From the NCBI GenBank assembly GCA_015501585.1, contig JADNRY010000019.1, positions 372,001 through 436,000 of the forward strand: a stretch of DNA of 64,000 nt, read 5' to 3'. Under the pieces are notes generated by a model, which was not told where the DNA came from, did not search any database, and worked only from the letters and a program-made list of their open reading frames with translations. Below, piece by piece: positions 1 through 10,140 of the stretch. Both the position numbers and the translations under genes were made by a program. The stretch comes from Rhodocollybia butyracea (taxonomy: Eukaryota; Basidiomycota; Agaricomycetes; Agaricales; Omphalotaceae). Numbering within the stretch: position 1 is the first letter of the stretch; every line of letters begins with the position of its first letter.

Positions 1-52
1 CCACGACCTCAAGGTAAACCCTCACTCAATCTATCTCAGAGTCAGATGTTTT

Positions 53-133
53 GTTAGAGTTCTGGTGCAATATCCAACTCAGCCATATAACCGGTTTATA
101 TGGCTGAGTTGGATATTGCACCAAAACTCTAAC
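53..133. repeat. 81-bp near-perfect inverted repeat (hairpin)
   Basis: Two arms of about 38 bases, starting GTTAGAGTT and ending its complement AACTCTAAC, face each other across a 5-base spacer (ccggt) with only one or two mismatches. The outer ends TGTTAGAG/CTCTAACA resemble the start of the copia LTR near 17364. It could be a tiny fold-back element or two LTR tips head to head. No coding content. Confidence 0.75.
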
Positions 134-840
134 ACTTACAAGTAAGGAAGTTCTCATGAATATCAATAATATTATCAACTGATGATCAATCTTGATATTC
201 AGGTGGTTTACATGGCTATTCAACTCGCTAAAGCAGATTTGTTGGGTGTTGTTAGTAATGTTGGACCTAGTCTGAATTCTTTACAAAACTGGCTGGCGGC
301 TGTGATTCCATTACTTGTGGTGTGTTTATTGTTTGATTAAATTTAACAGTGGTTACCCTATTCTAATGGTGGTATAGGGGCTGTATTTGCAATCTATATC
401 TCTCATAGTAAAGTTGAAATTGTCTGTTGTTGAAGAGATGTCCTTGCAAACAATCACACTCAATCACAACAGGTCTACATAAATTAGGAATTGTAATAGT
501 TGACATGTGCTTGCTGTATTGGGTTGTTGCTCATCCTTTCTTGCTTCAAGGCCGCTTCAGCAGTGAAGCTCTAGCAAACGCTTGGCTATCTTACTGAAAG
601 ATCAGGACATGCGGAGTCATTGCGGACCTCTGAAACATTGTGCCATGCATCTTGTTACAGAAGTTCTTTCATAAACATCTTCTTTCGAGGAATCAAGTCA
701 TCTCTGTGCTCTCCCAGTCCTTGCCCAGTCCACTTATCTCGCCTCTATAATTTGCCGATACGGATTCAGCAATGTAAAGTCGGAATTCAGCCATGTACCC
801 GTATCTCAGTACTCACATAGTATCTCACTGGAGTAAGTGC
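134..840. other. Unassigned intergenic sequence
   Basis: No convincing open frame, tRNA or transposon end was recognised. The short open frames here lack homology-like features. Confidence 0.5.
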
Positions 841-901
841 ACATCCAACAACTTTTGGAAACAAAAACAAGCATGGTGCTAGTTGCAGCGTTTCTCAAAG
901 T

Positions 902-945
902 TCCGACATAGGGAATCGAACCCCAGGCTATCTGATCGCGCAATC
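902..945 (-). pseudogene. tRNA-Glu fragment (3' half only)
   Basis: Only the acceptor 3' strand, T arm (TTCGATTCCC on the minus strand) and part of the anticodon stem remain; the 5' half with the A box is gone. Confidence 0.6.
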
Positions 946-1304
946 AACAAACCAAGCAACCCCAAATGAGACATACCTTGTAGAGTTTGAGACTTGAATG
1001 GACACTGTCTAGCTAATTGGGTATGGATATATCATGGTTTAGAGTCACCAAGAGAGGTAAGAGTGAGGGTGGCATATGGGATAACAGACTCGGAGTGAGC
1101 AGTAAGATCTCAGACTGCACTTCAATAAACACCAAGATACACGCTTAGATGCTAGAAGTTGAACAGTAGCTTTTTTTTAATTCCTTTGAAATCCAGCCAG
1201 CAAGGTATATAATATACATGGGGTAGCTTTCGGTATTCACGATACCGAAAGTACATATCCAACTTTTGAAAACAAAAAACTTGGATTGCCCTTAGCATAG
1301 GTAT

Positions 1305-1397
1305 TCAGACACGGGGAATTTAACCCCGGGCTATCGCGTGAATCATATTGAACTCATGAATGAGAGGCGATAATGTTAGCCACTACACCATATCGGA
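1305..1397 (-). pseudogene. tRNA-Glu(CTC)-like copy with intron
   Basis: The minus strand reads TCCGATA-TGGTGTAGTGGCTAACA-TTATCGC-CTCTCA, a 22-base insert, then GCGATAG and the T arm. There is a mismatch in acceptor pair 3 and the T loop reads TTAAATT in place of TTCRATT, so a degenerate copy is more likely than a working gene. Confidence 0.6.
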
Positions 1398-1550
1398 ATA
1401 CTTAGTTCCCAAGTTTATGACTCAAATCACGATCTATCTCAGCTGGGCTTTCACCTCATTATGTCTCGCATTTCATTATGTCTAGCTATAACTTTATTGG
1501 AAGGGGTACTTGTTACATAAAGCAAAAAACAAGTACTCTTTCGACTCAGT

Positions 1551-1643
1551 TCCGACACAAGGAATTGAACCCCGAGCTATCGCGTCACGGCTTAGCCTTT
1601 ACCGTATGAGAGGGGATAATGTTAGCCACTACACCATATCGGA
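1551..1643 (-). tRNA. tRNA-Glu(CTC)-like, intron-containing, possibly decayed
   Basis: Acceptor TCCGATA pairs with TGTCGGA and the T loop TTCAATT is intact. The anticodon stem has one change (ATCCC against GCGAT) and the T stem CGGGG/CCTTG has mismatches. The insert after position 37 is about 22 bases. Function is doubtful; a covariance-model scan would settle it. Confidence 0.45.
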
Positions 1644-1863
1644 GTACTCATTCCCCAAATTTATGATAATTTACGGAGCAAGCTTCAATACATGCATAGA
1701 TGCTTGAAGTTGAACAGTAGTAATTGGGGGCATTTTTTTCCTTCGGAATCCAGCCAGCGATGTACGGTGTACCTCGGTATATGCCTATGGTCGAAGAAGT
1801 ATTACTAGGTAGCCAACTTTTGAAAAGTAAAACAAAACACACTTCACAATATATACTAATAGT

Positions 1864-1941
1864 TCCGACACGGGCTATCGCGTGCTAAACTGCAAACGTT
1901 ACATGAGAGGGCGATAATGTTAGCCACTACACCATATCGGA
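1864..1941 (-). pseudogene. tRNA-Glu copy lacking the T arm
   Basis: The 5' half and intron-like insert are present, but the sequence jumps from GCGATAGCCC to the acceptor 3' strand TGTCGGA. The whole T arm and B box are deleted. Confidence 0.7.
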
Positions 1942-2303
1942 ATAGTTATTCCCCAAGTTTATGGCTGAAATTACGATCCAACCGGGCTTTCACTTCATTA
2001 GTGTAGCTATAACTTTATTGGAAGGGGTACTTGTACACGGGTTATCGAAAGCGTTTGTTTTTACTTACATATATACGAATAGATTATCAAAAAAAGAAAT
2101 ACATGCCCTTCGTCGACTGGGACCCCAGCATAAAGCAAAAAAGAATCGAAGAACGTTTGCGTGTTTGTTGTCACCGTTGGGTGTCTGGGTGTCCAGCATC
2201 GCGACACCGTTGAGAAAAACGGTTCGTATCCCTTGTCCGTTTGGCTTACCGCTTCTCTATCACACCGCTTCCCTACTGCGCCCCTAACACTTACTTCACC
2301 ACT

Positions 2304-3512
2304 TCACGCCTTCAACCACCATACCAAGTGAAACCCAATAGATCTGCGAAGACGTACACTGCCCACAGGGACGCGTATGAATACGTGAGAGATATACGGG
2401 CCTTCAATATCAACCTCGTCCTCCGTTCCCGTATTATGCCTCTTTTTGTGAGGTGTGGGTGTCGCTTTCGGTGTCGATTTGGGTTTCGCTGTAGGCCGTG
2501 GTTTTCCTAGGAGGGAGAGGGCGAGAGGGTACGGGTACAGATGGTCGCAGTCGGGATCGAAGGTTTCTGACTCGGTGTCTGCGTCAGAGTTGGACTCGGA
2601 AGGTGAAGATGGAGAGGGAGAGTCGATGTCGTCGTCGGATGGGACGGGTTTGGGTGTGGGAGGGATTGAGATTCGGGATGGCGTGTGAGGAATTGTGAAT
2701 CGGGTTGGAGTGGAAGGAGTAGAAGGAGTGGGGAGAGTGGTAGATGGAGTAGAGGGAGCGGGAAGAGTAGGGGTAGTGGGAGTTAAGGGAAGAGGAATGG
2801 AAAGAGCGGGATCTGTTACATCTGTGACGGTTAGTCCTGGTGGCACATCCTCTAGAGCAGTCTCGGTTTGCTGCGTCGGTGTGTCTGGACCATCGGAAAC
2901 ACCACGTCCAACGGCTGACGCAACAAGCGACAATGGAACAGCGTAGCTGAGAGTCCTCTTCCTCGAATCCGAGTCCCGTAAATTTTTAGAGCTCGATTTC
3001 GGTAACAAGAGACGAAAAGAAGGAAGAGATACTCGTCTTTTACGCGTAGACTGAGCATCGTCGACATTCAGTGAAATCGGTGCCGGATCGAGAGGCGCCG
3101 CTGTCTGCAGAGATTCACCAGACGACGAGGATTGAGATAGCTCAGAGGATTGAGAAGACTGCGAAGAATGCGAAGCAGAGGACGAAAAACGAAGATGTGG
3201 AATGTGGATGGATGACAAGTGTGACGATCCTTTCTTCGATGGGCTCGCTGCTGGGCTAGTATCCGACTCGGATCCGTGTCTCTTGAACGAAATACTCCTG
3301 AGTCCTCTGATGGAGTTTCGTTTGACAATCTTTAGCAGACTGGGTTTACGGAGTTTCAAGGCAGACTCGTCGTCACGGTCATGTGAAGGGAACGCGATTG
3401 GGTTGGAGGAAGAGATGGAAAGATCGCCAGAGCTTGCAGTAGGAGAAGGAGACGCACGACGAGCGGATTCGTCGGAAGGAAGAGAGTGGCGCGGTTTTAC
3501 AAGTTTGGTCAT
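2304..3512 (-). CDS. Low-complexity, disordered protein (gene A), paralog of gene B
   Basis: Open frame of 402 codons with no intron needed. The protein is Ser/Pro/Thr-rich and mostly predicted disordered: an N-terminal basic patch (LLKIVKRNSIRGLRSISFKR, about residues 59-78), poly-Ser stretches (about 110-140), a second conserved basic/Ser block (KRRVSLPSF, about 157-165), then TPSTPS-type repeats (about 255-300). The same landmarks in the same order occur in the gene at 28089-29416 (SLLKTVIKRNSMMGLRTFSY, PKRRISLPSF, AVGRGVS), so the two are paralogs. No catalytic domain or membrane segment is seen and no function can be assigned. The C-terminus differs from gene B and may be truncated. Start chosen at the ATG followed by TKLVKP, which aligns with the start of gene B (PKVVKG). 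Confidence 0.7.
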   Translation of the reverse strand: MTKLVKPRHSLPSDESARRASPSPTASSGDLSISSSNPIAFPSHDRDDESALKLRKPSLLKIVKRNSIRGLRSISFKRHGSESDTSPAASPSKKGSSHLSSIHIPHLRFSSSASHSSQSSQSSELSQSSSSGESLQTAAPLDPAPISLNVDDAQSTRKRRVSLPSFRLLLPKSSSKNLRDSDSRKRTLSYAVPLSLVASAVGRGVSDGPDTPTQQTETALEDVPPGLTVTDVTDPALSIPLPLTPTTPTLPAPSTPSTTLPTPSTPSTPTRFTIPHTPSRISIPPTPKPVPSDDDIDSPSPSSPSESNSDADTESETFDPDCDHLYPYPLALSLLGKPRPTAKPKSTPKATPTPHKKRHNTGTEDEVDIEGPYISHVFIRVPVGSVRLRRSIGFHLVWWLKA

Positions 3513-3925
3513 TTTTTATTGGCCAACTAGTGGCGTTTTTCGTTAGTAGCTTGAAAGAAAAAGAATGAAAAGGATAAACATACCTTGGTTGTTGGGGACG
3601 CAGGAGAAATTAGAAAGACTTTATAGTGATAGCGAAGGTCTGCAACGCGGCAACGTCGAGGTTACCTCGTTGCTTTTATACCTGCCGTTTTAATTTACGT
3701 TACTGCCAATTTCGGTTATTTAATATACGGCGCCTTGGCACAAAATGATACCGGCACTGTACAAACCCGAAACAAAAACACAGAATCGCAACCACAACTC
3801 TCCGCCATTCCACCTTTCAACCACAAGACACCCGAAGCGTAGCCCGAGGACAAAAGTCGGCGCTCTTTTCGGACAGCACAGCATGCCACCAACACTGATC
3901 ATCAAATGTTTAACACTTTTTATAT
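3513..3925. other. Upstream region of gene A
   Basis: About 410 bp between the start of gene A and the first plus-strand tRNA-Glu. It presumably holds gene A's promoter. No clear TATA box or other element was identified. Confidence 0.4.
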
Positions 3926-4019
3926 TCCGATATGGTGTAGTGGCTAACATTATCGCCTCTCATGTGGCCAACCTCCAGGAGCTTCGCGATAGCCCGGGGT
4001 TCGATTCCCCGTGTCGGAA
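3926..4019 (+). tRNA. tRNA-Glu(CTC), intron-containing
   Basis: Acceptor TCCGATA/TGTCGGA pairs fully (one G-U). D arm TGGTGTAGTGGCTAACA, anticodon stem ATCGC/GCGAT, loop CTCTCAT giving anticodon CTC, about 22-nt insert at 37/38, T arm CGGGG-TTCGATT-CCCCG. Short T runs follow near 4037. This is the best-formed copy in the window and the most plausible functional gene. Confidence 0.75.
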
Positions 4020-4276
4020 TAGGAGCTATTCCCCCCATCATTTTTGCAAAATGCTCTCAGTGTCGTTCTATCTAAAGATTCCCGATGTTTTCCAAGACGA
4101 CAGTCATGCATGCTCGCAGTCTACCGTCAATTTCAAAGTGACGGGTCCGAATTATAAATGCGGAATTAATGTGGTTTGTCTCGCTCTCATACAAGTAAAT
4201 TGCTAGTACGTAGTGGTTGGATCGAAGATCTCTCTCCTTCAAAGCCTTTACCAATGTATAACACCAGTATGTAACT

Positions 4277-4361
4277 GTTCCGATATGGTGCAGGTGATAA
4301 TGCTGTCACCTTTTGTAGGGACCGCCAGCAAGCCTACACAGGTTCAATCCCTTGTCGGAAC
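4277..4361 (+). repeat. Second tRNA-like module, copy a
   Basis: Ends GTTCCGAT/GTCGGAAC are complementary like an acceptor stem. It carries an A-box-like TGGTGCAGGTG and a B-box-like GGTTCAATCC. Internal hairpins GGTGA/TCACC and GTAGG/CCTAC are seen. Confidence 0.6.
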
Positions 4362-4529
4362 TTGAGTCGGCTGTTTAACAGACATATTCAAGACATGTTC
4401 GGTTTTTTTCACTTGTGCGTTGATGATTTTGCTTTACTGTCTTATTCGCTACATCTACATAACCATCTGCTAGGCGATTCAAGAAACTTGAAAAAAGTGA
4501 GAACGAGTACTTACATATAGGTTACAACA

Positions 4530-4740
4530 ACTCAAAAGCAGATCAATTACTACTCCATCCTCCTTTCCCTCTAATCCACAAGCTCCCCATACTCCCATCA
4601 CCACTCATCCACTCTAAAACTCTAAAATATCTTCAAATACTCCTCCAACACCTCCTCCTTTCTTTTGTCCACCCCCGCCACCCCATATTCCACCAACTTG
4701 AACATCAACACAATTCTTTGTCTTGCCCGATCGTCATTTG
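4530..4740 (-). pseudogene. 3' remnant of a gene B copy
   Basis: Minus-strand reading matches the C-terminal coding end of gene B (28100-28250): the words for the VLMLELVDYGV-like segment and the 'gtccacccccgcaaccccata' type stretch are recognisable but interrupted. Confidence 0.55.
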
Positions 4741-4803
4741 CTAGTATGTATTGTGTGAGCCTATCCGAGGAGCCTTTACCAATGTAATCTCATACCAATA
4801 ACT

Positions 4804-4893
4804 GTTCCGGTATGGTACAGGTGATAATACTTACCATCGCCTTGCGTAGGCATCGCTAGGAAGCCTTCACAGGTTCGATTCCTTGTGCGGAAC
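4804..4893 (+). repeat. Second tRNA-like module, copy b
   Basis: Same ends as copy a (GTTCCGG...CGGAAC) and B-box-like GGTTCGATTCC. The inner hairpin is GTAGGC with an imperfect GCCTTC partner. Confidence 0.6.
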
Positions 4894-5035
4894 ATAGCGT
4901 TTAAGAAAACCATGTAATTTTTCTTATTTTTTTTCCTCCATGCCAACGACAGAAATCCACATCTAAGCCTCTGGGCCATTCTTTTGTTAATTCAAGAAAC
5001 AGGTGGGAATAAATACCAAGGACATAATCTGAGAT

Positions 5036-5150
5036 CAATTATTCATTCCTCTCTCTCCTTTCAAAAACATCTTCAGATACCCAACACCCCCTCCTTTCTT
5101 GTGCACCCCTGCTACCCCATAGTCCACTAACTCGAGCATCAACAGTGACA
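5036..5150 (-). pseudogene. 3' remnant of a gene B copy
   Basis: Short minus-strand stretch with the gene B C-terminal words ('actcgagcatcaac', 'cacccctgctaccccatag'); frame is interrupted. Confidence 0.5.
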
Positions 5151-5203
5151 ATTCTTTGTGTGACTCTAGAGCCTTTACCAATGTATGATACTAGTAAATA
5201 ATT

Positions 5204-5289
5204 GTTCCGATATGGCACAGGTGATATTGCTGTCACCTTTCATAGGCAGCGCTAAGATGCCTACACAGGTTCGATTCCTGGTGTCGGAA
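5204..5289 (+). repeat. Second tRNA-like module, copy c
   Basis: Best-paired copy. Hairpins GGTGA/TCACC and TAGGC/GCCTA are intact, and the T-arm-like ACAGG-TTCGATT-CCTGG pairs at four of five positions. Confidence 0.6.
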
Positions 5290-5404
5290 GTCAAACATGG
5301 CTACTATACACCGACAGGAGGAATCTGGGCCATTCTTTTGTTAATTACAAGAAACAAGTGGGGAATAAATACTAACGGCCCTTAAGTACTTAGTCTGAGA
5401 TCAA

Positions 5405-5560
5405 TTGTTCATTCCTCCTTTCTCTAGTAAATATTTACTATCACCGCTCATCCTCTCAAAAACATCTTCAGATACCCAACACCTCCTCTTGTGCACCCCT
5501 GCTACCCCATAGTCCACTAACTCGAGCATCAACAGTGACAATTCTTTGTCTTGTACTCGT
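5405..5560 (-). pseudogene. 3' remnant of a gene B copy
   Basis: Nearly the same fragment as at 5036-5150, showing that copies c and d arose by a recent local duplication of about 430 bp. Confidence 0.5.
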
Positions 5561-5635
5561 TATATTGCCACGGCCCACTAGTAGGTATTGTGTGGCTCCA
5601 GAGCCTTTACCAATGCATGATACTAGTAAATAATT

Positions 5636-5729
5636 GTTCCGATATGGCGCAGGTGATATTGCTGTCAACTTTCATAGGCAGCGCTAAGAATCAAGATGCC
5701 TACACAGGTTCGATTCCTGGTGTTGGAAG
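5636..5729 (+). repeat. Second tRNA-like module, copy d
   Basis: Nearly identical to copy c except for a small insert (aatca) and TCAAC replacing TCACC. Confidence 0.6.
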
Positions 5730-5854
5730 ATGAACATAGCTACTTCAAGGGTAAAATCTTGTTTATGGTTTTCCTCTACACCGACGAAAGAAATCCGCAG
5801 GACCGCATCTGATTTGTGAATTCAAGAAAGAAGTGGGAATTATTCTTTTCAGGC

Positions 5855-6400
5855 TTTCACTCCGGCTTACCTCGCTTACCTTGTACCCATACCCCTCATC
5901 ATCACTCATCCTCCCCCCTACCACCTTCTCCTTTCTTGCCCACTCCCGACACCCCATAGTTCACCCACTTCTCAACTTGAAGCATTAACACAATTCCAAT
6001 CTCCTTCCACCGGCCCACTCCAAGGCCCACTCACAACTTATATGCAATTTCCATCAGCGCCTGAAATGCCAGTAAGCTAGAACACTTGAACATGTCCAGT
6101 GCGCGGTGCCAACCGAAAACAGGTTTCCCGTTCCTAAAATCAGTCCAGCCATAGGATCATCTTCTGTGGGATTAAGAAGAGAGAGTTGGATTTGGGGAAG
6201 AGATTCTGTAGGAAGTGAAGCAGGGAAAAATAGCAGAAGTTGGGATATCTGACGGTGCTGTAGGTGCGGCAGGTTTGGGTGTAAGAGGGATAATTGGGGG
6301 GTAAGGTAGGAGGAGCAAAAGGGGCGGTAGCGTGTTTTGTGGGGGTGGGGATGGAAACTTCAAGAGTCGGAATGTCTTTCATGGCAGTAAGCATAGGCTA
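5855..6400 (-). pseudogene. Longer gene B remnant, middle to C-terminus
   Basis: The minus strand first matches the gene B middle (words corresponding to TEVSVPI..KPAPPT near 28640-28680, here at 6340-6380), then after a gap its C-terminal helix (ALMEIAY, VGRW, IGIVLML, YGVSGV in the correct order). Several stops and frame changes break it, so it is a decayed duplicate rather than a gene. Confidence 0.65.
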
Positions 6401-6441
6401 ATAGCAACAACACTAATAATCGAAAGACAATGACCCTATAA

Positions 6442-6537
6442 TCCGATATGGTGTAGTGGCCAACATTATCGCCTTTCATTTATTGTCGTCGGATTGGACC
6501 CTTTGAGATTGTGCGATAGCCTGGGGTTCGATTCGGA
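6442..6537 (+). pseudogene. tRNA-Glu(TTC)-like copy, T arm truncated
   Basis: 5' half intact with loop CTTTCAT (anticodon TTC instead of CTC), a longer insert of about 37 bases, then the T arm breaks off as GGGGTTCGATTCGGAAC with the 3' T-stem strand lost. Confidence 0.6.
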
Positions 6538-6544
6538 ACCACGT

Positions 6545-7388
6545 TCAAAAAGGAGAATTTCCTCGGTATTCTTTTTACAAAATGCTATTATTTCGCTCAA
6601 TCAAAATATTCCTGATATTTTCCGAGACAAGAGTCATGCAACAGTCACTGTCACGGTCTACTGTAAATTCCAGAGTGACTGTTTTGAGTTATACATGCAA
6701 ACCTGATAAGTATTAACATGGTTTGTCCCGCTCTCATTACTTGCAGTAATTACTAGTACATAGTGGTAAACCAGATGCCTCCAGTACTACCCAAGTTGCA
6801 CAAGCCGGCTCCAAAGTTAACCTCGCGCGTGGGCCATCTACCCCAGCACAAAGTCAATCATTGCCGTGCTACATATATATAATGAAGTATCAAGTACCCT
6901 GCATTCATAAGTATTGCTCTTCCCGAGCTAAAAATGGCTCTTGATCTGGCTCTCCGCATTTCTTGTGAAGCTTGTTCGGTGCTATTTTCATTCCTGGACA
7001 CTTCCCTCGGGTGCTTTTCCATGACTCCATGTCGGAGACAGTCTTGACAGGAGTGGTAATGATAGGAGTCTGAGTAGAATCTGCATTCAAAGTATGCATT
7101 GAAGAGTTGTATATCAATTCATCGAGTTTGGGGGTTTTGATCTTACTAGCCTCTCCGTCAATCTGAACGCTCTTGGAATTTTATACTGTCCGATTTTTTT
7201 TCTTTTCTTCCTTGGCCGACATCACTTGTCACACCTTGAGTGAATGCAGAAACACACCCTAATATTGATTTGATTTGTCTCTCCCTCAGGCAGCGTTTGG
7301 GCGTATTGAGTACTTGCAATTAAATTAGTAGTGTTGTGTGAAAGGCTCGAAAACTAAAGCCTTTACCAATGTTACAATACCTATAACT
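6545..7388. other. Array spacer and unassigned sequence
   Basis: 6545-6780 is the typical spacer that follows tRNA-Glu. 6780-7388 is not recognised; a 70-codon minus-strand open frame (6905-7117) has no recognisable motif. Confidence 0.4.
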
Positions 7389-7489
7389 GTTTCTGTATGG
7401 TGCAGGTGGTAACAGTGTTGTTATTATCGATTTTCGTAGACATTTCCCGGCTGAGCATAGTCTACACAGGTTCGATTCCTTGTCAGAAC
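7389..7489 (+). repeat. Second tRNA-like module, copy e
   Basis: Inner hairpin arms GTAGAC and GTCTAC are both changed relative to copy c, so pairing is kept. Confidence 0.55.
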
Positions 7490-7702
7490 TATGTGATATA
7501 ACCCTTCCATCATGCTAATTTTTTTTCTTCTCCTCCTCCTTGTCGCTCGAATCCTTGTTATCATTACTTGTCATTCCACAAGTGAGTGCAGCAATACCCT
7601 GATATTAATTTGATTTGTCTCTCCCCCCAAGTACTACTTGCAAAATCGGTAGTAAGTGTTGTGGGGTGAATGTAATTTACCAACGTTACAATACCAATAA
7701 CT

Positions 7703-7800
7703 GTTCCGGTATGGTGCAGGTGATAATATCGTTATTGTCGCTTCTTGTAGACATTGCCAGGCCGAGCAGAGTCTACATGGGTTCGATTCCTTGTCGGAAC
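7703..7800 (+). repeat. Second tRNA-like module, copy f
   Basis: Same GTAGAC/GTCTAC pair as copy e, with ends GTTCCGG and CGGAAC. Confidence 0.55.
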
Positions 7801-8178
7801 TATGTCCCAGAATTTATTGAACCCTAACTAATTTTTTTCTTCTCCTCCTCCCTTAGGCTTTTCCTACTGCATCACTTGTAATTCCGCAAGTGAATGCAGA
7901 AATGCCGGTACCCTAATGACAATTTGATTTCTCCCTCTAAGTATTAGTACTTACTTGCAAATCGGCAATTAGTATTGTGTGAAACCAAAGCCTTTACCAA
8001 TTGTATGATACCAATAACTGTTCCGTTATGGCGCAGGTGATAATATTGTCACTCTTCATAGGCATTGCCAGGCTGAGCATAATCTACACTAAAGATGTCC
8101 ACGAGTCCGAGTTATCCACAGGTACTCGCAGGTATGTCTACCTGCGGATCCCGGTACCTGTTTCCCACGGATCTGTAC

Positions 8179-8600
8179 TGTTGGACTTCATCATCTATCA
8201 TCTTCATTATACTTACTATGGAACAGTCTTCTCACTTCGTTACTATCTATGGAACATTCTCTCTCGCTGTAACTACTGGTATGTGAACTAGTTGTACTAT
8301 CTTTATCCTGCCCACTCACCATTGCCTTATTATTGTGCTCTCGTCTATTCTTACTTACTTACCTTGTGCTCCATTCCACTCTCGTCTTATTACTCTCACT
8401 CTGTCTGTGAACGCTTCACGTGTTGTACTTATTATTAACTCGCTGGACTCGTATTTAAGCTTGTACGTACTTGTGGAATATCAAGTTGTGTTTTCTCTGT
8501 CTGTGTCTGTGTCTGGACCTTTGTCTCCTCTGTGTCTGTGTGACCAGAGCCTACTAACAGTGTTGTGCACACTGTCTGCCTTATCGATCTACCTCTAATA
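8179..8600 (+). repeat. 5' LTR of the copia element
   Basis: 422 bp starting TGTTGGACTTC and ending CCTCTAATA. It matches 15037-16110 once MITE 2 is removed, apart from substitutions, small differences and about 30 bp (ctctgtgtctgg... block near 8505-8535) missing in the 3' LTR. Confidence 0.9.
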
Positions 8601-8616
8601 GGTTATGGGCCCCGAG
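8601..8616 (+). promoter_or_regulatory. Primer-binding site (initiator tRNA-Met half molecule)
   Basis: GGTTATGGGCCCC directly follows the LTR. It complements the anticodon-loop region of tRNA-iMet (CAT anticodon), as known for Drosophila copia and relatives that prime from a cleaved half tRNA. Confidence 0.75.
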
Positions 8617-8654
8617 CCTAACCATTGACGCCACCATACCAGACACCATTGTTG

Positions 8655-10140
8655 ATGTCACAACAACCCAGCTCATCGAAACCATCCACACGAGCTTCAG
8701 CCACAACTCCACCAGTTGCCGCCACAAACCCAGAACTCCCTTGCGCCCTAAGACCACATCTTTGGGACTCAACAGAATATCAAGATTGCTACAGCGATCT
8801 ACAGACAGCACAGTGGGAATTTTGCAATCGGAAAATCTGTCCGAACAGATACGACGTACCCAGTCCTACAAAGGATATACCAGAACAAGCTAAAAGAATT
8901 GAAAAATCACAGGAGAAAACAGCGGCACCTAAACCATCAGTACCAACATCGCCACCACAGCAGCCACCCCAGAAGATATCAAAGGCATCATCTCAAGCAT
9001 CTCAGCGTGCAGCACAGCCGCAGCCACCACCGCCGCCGCCTCCGACATCACCAGCTCCAGAACCGATATCATTCGGTGCAACAGAATCAGATCACAGTAC
9101 TCCTTTGATCCCAATAGCAGATTTACCTCATAGCTCACCACCATCTGACGGAGACAATCCAGGATCATCAGACGAAGAAGAATCAGACAGTGACTCATCT
9201 GATGACAAGATGTCCAAAGCACTGAAAGCATTTGACAAGGTCACCACCCTTAAACCGGATGGATCGAACTGGGACACATGGAAAAGCCGAGTAGAATTAG
9301 CTGCAAAGTCCATAAATTATGGCCAGTACCTCACATGGAATCCCCATGAAGCAACAGACACACGAGAAGCCAGCAATACAGGAGATAAATCATCTGATAC
9401 AGATTTGCTAAATGCTTTAATTGGCAGATTATCGGATGGCATTTTCCGAAGGTATAGAAATTATACCAACACTCGTGATGTGTGGACAAATTTAATCGCT
9501 GATTTTGACTCCAAAAATGCGCTCACGGAATCACACCTACAGAGACAGCTTCACACCATGCGTTTCTACGAGCCATCTAGGGTTAATGAACACCTAGACA
9601 CTATGTTGGAAATCCGAGACAGTCTTGAAACCCGCGGCATCAAATTTAGCGATGAAATGTTCATATCCTCTATCCCCAATCAATTCAGACCCACCATAAA
9701 CGCACTTGTTGTAGTCACATCTCGAACTGACAAGAAACTGGCAACACAGGAATTGATTGCCACCATTCATGCAGAAGCACAGGGACATGTATGTAGTACT
9801 AGTCATCACAACAAGGGGAAGAAGGAATCGGCTAACTATGCGGGAAATTCCCGAGGTCGAGGATTTTCTCAGAGGGGATTTTCTAGGGGCCAAGGAAACT
9901 CGAAACCAAGCGGACCTAACAGGTCTACTTCCGCATGTTTTAATTGTGGAGGGAAAGGACATTTTGCGAGCACATGTCCATTGCCTAAACGGCCACAGGC
10001 TAATCAAGCCAAAGAGAGTAGGGAAACTCACGAGCCAAAAGAGGGGAAGAAATCAGATGGAAACTGGAGATCTAGGCCAAAGGGGAAGGAAACCGCATCT
10101 TCATCACAGATTGAAGAAGTCCAGAATCATCTTGGGCAGC
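8655..10140 (+). CDS. gag: Copia Gag polyprotein
   Basis: Capsid/nucleocapsid precursor of the retrotransposon. The N-terminal third is Pro/Ser/Gln-rich (poly-Pro near 9020-9050). The capsid-like part begins near 9225 (DGSNWDTWKSRVELAAKS, typical of copia Gag), and a CCHC zinc knuckle (CFNCGGKGHFASTC) lies at about 9937-9980. The first ATG in frame is at 8655; the frame is open from 8625 without an ATG. The frame must shift by -1 relative to pol between about 10115 and 10147; many copia relatives keep gag and pol in one frame, so this may be a mutation. No identified slippery site. Confidence 0.85.

Larger units (their letters stand above)
841..2060 (-). repeat. Four degenerate tandem units, each with a minus-strand tRNA-Glu-like sequence
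   Basis: Units of roughly 260-400 bp repeat the order 'ccaacttttgaaaacaaaa', a tRNA-Glu-like core, 'ttccccaagtttatg', then 'agctataactttattgg'. Four cores are visible at 902, 1305, 1551 and 1864. The units have drifted by indels. They are antisense to the larger tRNA array to the right, and share with it the tRNA-Glu module but not the second tRNA-like module. Confidence 0.7.
3926..8089 (+). repeat. Left part of a degenerate tRNA / gene-B-remnant array
   Basis: Repeating order: tRNA-Glu (3926, 6442), about 250 bp of spacer with conserved words (caagac, agtcatgca, ctgt, 'aatgtggtttgtct', 'ctttaccaatgtatga'), a second tRNA-like module (4277, 4804, 5204, 5636, 7389, 7703, 8020), then minus-strand gene B remnants. 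Some units lack the tRNA-Glu, giving a shorter about 430-bp period near 4.8-5.8 kb. The array resumes at 16692 after the nested transposons and again at 23.6-28.1 kb. Confidence 0.75.

Noticed and set aside
2455..2946. Plus-strand open frames across gene A
   Set aside because: Mirror frames caused by Ser/Pro-rich codon bias of the minus-strand gene.
4277..4361. Second tRNA-like module as a standard tRNA gene
   Set aside because: The cloverleaf does not close: anticodon stem partner missing and T stem mismatched in most copies.
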